A stretch of 64,000 bases of DNA from Apoderus coryli. Taxonomy: Eukaryota; Arthropoda; Insecta; Coleoptera; Attelabidae. A program made the position numbers and the translations under genes. Shown here in pieces: positions 60,701 through 64,000 of this stretch. The stretch is from NCBI GenBank assembly GCA_911728435.2, contig OU452199.1, positions 16,440,860 to 16,504,859 on the forward strand, in the 5' to 3' direction. The first letter of the stretch is position 1. Every line of letters begins with the position of its first letter. The notes below the pieces were generated by a model. That model saw only the letters and a program-made list of their open reading frames with translations, searched no databases and was not told where the DNA came from.

Positions 60701-61140
60701 CAATAAAAAAACGTACGAGTTTCATATAAATTTCCTGGTTTTGCAACAATGCTTGTCTTATAAATTAAATATATGTTAGTTTAATCAGGTCGATTTCCTT
60801 TAATTTATTGGATGCGAATAATATAATGAACGAAATTAATACAGAATTTACTGAATATAAAATAAACAAAATGCTAAAATATAGGTAAATAGTTGTTCGA
60901 ATGGACCAACGTGTTAAAATATTAAATAAATATTTTATTTTCTAAGCGCAATTTTATGTTTAAATTACCAGATATCCTTAAAATGTAGTAGCATTAATCT
61001 CATAATACTGAGATGAAACTTCCATATTAATTGGCTATTTATATTTCTGGACATTATCAATCACTTCATGCACGCACTATATAACAGAATGGTCGTTAGT
61101 CAAAGGCAATTCTTTGATATTCATTATTTGCACCGAATTC
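57730..61140. other. Long AT-rich stretch, no gene recognised
   Basis: No exon-like GC rise, TIR pair or coding relic could be supported. CACCCGCTGTGCGGGCGGAT at 59140-59160 and TATACAGAGTG just after it may be a short element end. Confidence 0.35.
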
Positions 61141-61149
61141 CACACAAGG

Positions 61150-61330
61150 GAATATACAGGGTGGTACAGAATGACAGATACTTTAAGGGCTCTATATCTA
61201 TACACATAGATATCCTATCTTCAAAAAATATTAACAAAAGTTCACATAAACGTGGGTCCGGAATGCTCCGTTTTCATGATACATGGTGGCTTTTCTATCG
61301 TTAGTAGTTTATTTCAAATTAATCGAAAAC
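61150..61330. repeat. ACAGGGTGGT repeat
   Basis: ATATACAGGGTGGTACAGAA starts a segment with CCGGAATGCTCCGTTTTC and CACCTTGAAATAATGAGATG. The latter resembles ACACGTTGAAATATTGCGATG at about 63175, on the other side of the LINE, so the LINE may sit inside this repeat. Confidence 0.4.
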
Positions 61331-61488
61331 ACCTTGAAATAATGAGATGGGATTTAGTACCCGCAAATGCATCATGTCTCAATAAAGGTTAGGTATATTT
61401 ACATGTACAAAATTGCACCCTCTTAAAGCCAGATTAATTCTGCTGTCTCTTAGACTTTTTCGCTGTAATTCACCGTTTTCGAAATAAA

Positions 61489-63140
61489 ATTATAATAATA
61501 ATAAAGTCTTTATTGCAAAATAATAAAATATTTTACAATGGGCGAAGTTGAAGTACAGACTTCCTCACTTAACCCCTTAGTTAACAGTTACAAACATACA
61601 AAAATAATAAATAACAAGATGAAACAGCATACTCTCCACAATTCCGAAATTGAAAGAACAAATCAAACAAATATTACAATCAGCAATCATAAATCAAATG
61701 AAACAAAAGTTGGTATATTATTAATTGGACAATCCCAAATTGAAAAAAAAAACAAATCCATGGCATATCAACAAATAAATAGCACTGACAATATAAATCA
61801 AACAAATTCGGCTATAGAATCATACATAGCATTCTTAAATCTAATACCTTTCAAAAACTTATAATTATCCGGTACCCTATTATAGATATTACATACATTG
61901 TAAGATAATGATCTGTCAAACATAGCTATGCAGTGATTTGGAGGCGATATAGTAAGCTTGCGACGAATATTCACATCATGAATAGAACCCCGAAATTTAT
62001 TTTTGTTATACAAATAATCTGGAGTTTTTGTAGTTATAATTTTATTAAAGAAACCTAAGGAATGAAGAGCACGTCGTTCGTTCATCCTCAGCCACCCAAT
62101 TTCACGAAGCTTAGCACTCACGCCACGCTCACCCCTCCTAATTCCTCGTATGAGGCGAACACTGAATTTTTTTTAGTCAATATCAGTCAGGCATGGGCCA
62201 TATATAGTATCGGCAAAATTAAAATGTGAAAGTACCCGTGAATCACACAAAACTTTCTTAGTGCATTTACTAACCAACCTTCTTTTGCAATACAGTAATT
62301 TTAAGTTCATGAAAGCAAGCATAAAAGAGCAGTACAGTTGAGTGTCATCCGCATAAATATGCGCGTCACAGTGCTGTAGTTGTTTTGTCATCTGGGATGT
62401 ATAGAGACAAAACAAGATTGGGCCCAAGATTGAACCTTGAGGTACACCTCTATTAATATTTTTGAGGGAAGAAAGTTTGCCGTCGAGCTTAACCATTTGG
62501 ATTCTGTCACTTAAGTAACTTCTTACAAGAGCTGTAGCAGTAACGGAAAATCCAAGATAATTTAATACTCCCAGAAGCAAATCATGATTGAGCCTGTCAT
62601 ATGCTTTGGTGTAATCCAAAAGCACTAGTGCGGTTAGTCCACCTCTGTCCGCCGTAAGGAAAATATCATCCGTTACCTTGGACAAAGCAGTTGTGCAACT
62701 ATAGTTCGTTCTAAAAAATGGATGTACATTGGGTAGCAAGTTAGATTCGGCCACGTAGTTTTTAATCTGGTTATCAAGGATCCTCTCAAGTATTCTGCTA
62801 CGAGTGGGTAAAATGCTTATTGGACGAAGATTCTTTAATTCACTCGGAGACTGTGTCTTTGGAAAAGAGATAAAATTGCTTACCTTCCATTGTGTGGGGA
62901 AATCACTTATCTCTATGCAGTAGTTGACCAAATGCAATAATATTGGCAAAATATATGGACAGCTACGACGCAGCATATCCACACTGATCCCGTCATCACC
63001 CACCGCTTTGGATTTAATAGAATGCAGTGCATGCTGTATATCCTCAATAGTCGCCATTCGAAACTCAAATTTCTGGATACTATCATTAAGCTGGCCACCC
63101 TTGTAAACATTCAATAACTCTAAATCTATTTTATTATATA
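61489..63140 (-). mobile_element. 5'-truncated LINE (CR1/Jockey-like)
   Basis: Carries a reverse-transcriptase ORF (61798-63114) and a 3' end with AATAAAGACTTTATTATTATT near 61490-61515, a microsatellite-type tail as in CR1/Jockey LINEs. The coding frame begins inside the protein, upstream of the RT palm, so the endonuclease half was never copied. Element polarity is opposite to the window. Confidence 0.85.
61798..63114 (-). pseudogene. LINE reverse transcriptase, one stop and one internal deletion
   Basis: Blocks in order: SIKSKAVGDDGISVDML, LRPISILPTRSRILERIL, NYSCTTALSKVTDDIF, ALVLLDYTKAYDRLNHDLL (first catalytic Asp), NRGVPQGSILGPILF and HIYADDTQLYCSF (catalytic YADD). Roughly 80 residues of the thumb region are missing, as FMLAFMNLKLLYCKRRLV follows the YADD block almost directly. 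After LSHFNFADTIYGPCLTDID an in-frame TAA (62170-62172) interrupts, and the same frame resumes with RLIRGIRRGE, SAKLREIGWLRMNERRALHS and RKLTISPPNH up to SIAEFV. Retrotransposition-incompetent, but comparatively young. Confidence 0.88.
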
Positions 63141-63659
63141 TCTTTAATAGTTTTTTAATTTTAATTTATCCAGAACACGTTGAAATATTGCGATGGGAGT
63201 TTAACTTAGTCTTGACAACAGTCAGACAATATTAAATTCAAAATGGAAAACCGGGAAGTGTTGAGCACCATTTTCCTCAGCCAATAAACTAAAAAGTACT
63301 TATGTACGGAGAAACATTAAAACGAGCGCAGGCAAAGTATGGACAATAAAAGTTGAAAATAGAATGGATACTGAGGGGAAAAAAGAGGAGGAATGGCAAT
63401 ATAAAGTATTGGCCATTTTGTCAAGATACCTTTCTATCTCAATTTTGTAGAAAAACTTCTAAAATGCATTAATAGAAAAATCAACAAAGTCGAAACACTA
63501 TAGCCTTAATAAAAGTATACCAAAAAAGTAATAAAAAAATAAACATCCTTACTTCTCTGAAGTCACCTTTGACATTGGTGTTGGTATTAACTTGATAGGT
63601 AATTATTGTTGTTAAAATTGATTTGCAATGAGATGCATGCTGCAGTTAACAAAATTACT

Positions 63660-64000
63660 GCACGGCATCTAGTAATAAAAAAATCCCGATGGCAGCCAGT
63701 CGAAAAAGTAGATTTTCGATTTATTTATTTTTTATTTATACTTAGTCTACCACTGACACCCACTATAAATAAACAAATAATAGAATATTCTGACAGTCGC
63801 CAAATATAACCAAAGTGTCATATTAACAGTTATTTTAACTGAAATACCCATTATACTATAATACATACGTAAGCACGGTCTTATTGTTATTTCATAGGTG
63901 TTTATTTGTCAAAAATAATTACAGGTGTAGCGGGTGATGATATATTTTTTTAGTTTTTGTTACTTTATATTGACTTACATTTACTTAACTATGCCAGCGA
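63660..64000 (+). repeat. Dispersed repeat, near-identical copy of 14085-14430
   Basis: AAAAAATCCCGATGGCAGCC onward follows the 14-kb copy almost base for base (CCACTGACACCCACTAT, ATACATACGTAAG.ACGGTC, GGTGTTTATTTGTCAA) and runs off the window end. The similarity suggests recent mobilisation. Confidence 0.75.

Noticed and set aside
61538..61864. 108-residue plus-strand ORF rich in Asn and Lys
   Set aside because: Lies in the 3' part of the minus-strand LINE and is an antisense frame in AT-rich sequence.

Overview
The window looks like AT-rich nuclear DNA from an animal, most likely an insect such as a beetle or hemipteran. The reasons are spliced genes with GT/AG introns, a nuclear mitochondrial-ribosomal-protein gene, THAP genes, and a dense, layered population of mariner, pogo-like, hAT-like, LINE and foldback elements. 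There are no operons, no CRISPR arrays and no convincing functional tRNA or rRNA gene. The species cannot be settled from the sequence alone.

Host genes are few. The best is a complete four-exon mRpL9 gene (mitochondrial ribosomal protein bL9m) on the minus strand at 186-3176, with repeats in its introns. A THAP zinc-finger relic lies just upstream (3734-4398, minus). A second, better preserved THAP/coiled-coil gene is at 40577-42065 (plus), and a third THAP fragment is at 43379-43640 (minus). A single arginine/serine-rich exon (33492-33665, minus) appears to belong to an SR-type nuclear protein whose other exons I could not find.

Most of the rest is mobile DNA. DNA transposons: an internally deleted pogo-like element carrying a PHD-like C-terminus (7408-8435); two mariner families (copies at 24478-24870 and 49526-52023; and at 25018-26264 and 47578-47818); a second pogo-like element nested in a mariner (49617-50878); a hAT-like MITE in the first mRpL9 intron (2393-2760); and several terminal-inverted-repeat elements of unknown family. 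Retroelements: a minus-strand LINE with an almost continuous reverse transcriptase (61489-63140) and scattered LINE pieces (endonuclease 42081-42357, RT 36696-36811, RNase H near 17600, C-terminal zinc region near 30700 and 1650). Large foldbacks lie at 10621-10888, 18452-19431, 23145-23955, 28811-30634, 44973-45485, 45801-46869, 55700-55914 and 56839-57725. The 28811-30634 foldback encloses the N-terminal helix-turn-helix of a transposase.

The most interesting signal is a recurring hammerhead-ribozyme-like motif (CUGANGA, hairpin, GAAAC, short palindrome, closing stem) at 10676-10713, 10796-10833, 12720-12759, 22748-22784, 23683-23723 and 54374-54414. Stem I and stem II differ in sequence between copies but keep their pairing. 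This points to Penelope-like or retrozyme-like elements, although every copy has one extra base next to stem II.

Region by region: 0-4.4 kb mRpL9 and THAP relic; 4.9-15 kb TIR elements, a pogo-like element and dispersed repeats; 15-18.4 kb mostly featureless; 18.4-26.3 kb foldbacks, transposon coding relics and mariners; 26.3-28.8 kb featureless; 28.8-36.8 kb giant palindrome, SR exon, TIR element and LINE scraps; 36.8-40.5 kb mostly featureless; 40.5-43.7 kb THAP genes and a LINE endonuclease; 44.9-52 kb palindromes and nested transposons; 52-61 kb AT-rich with three inverted-repeat elements; 61.1-64 kb LINE and a dispersed repeat running off the end.
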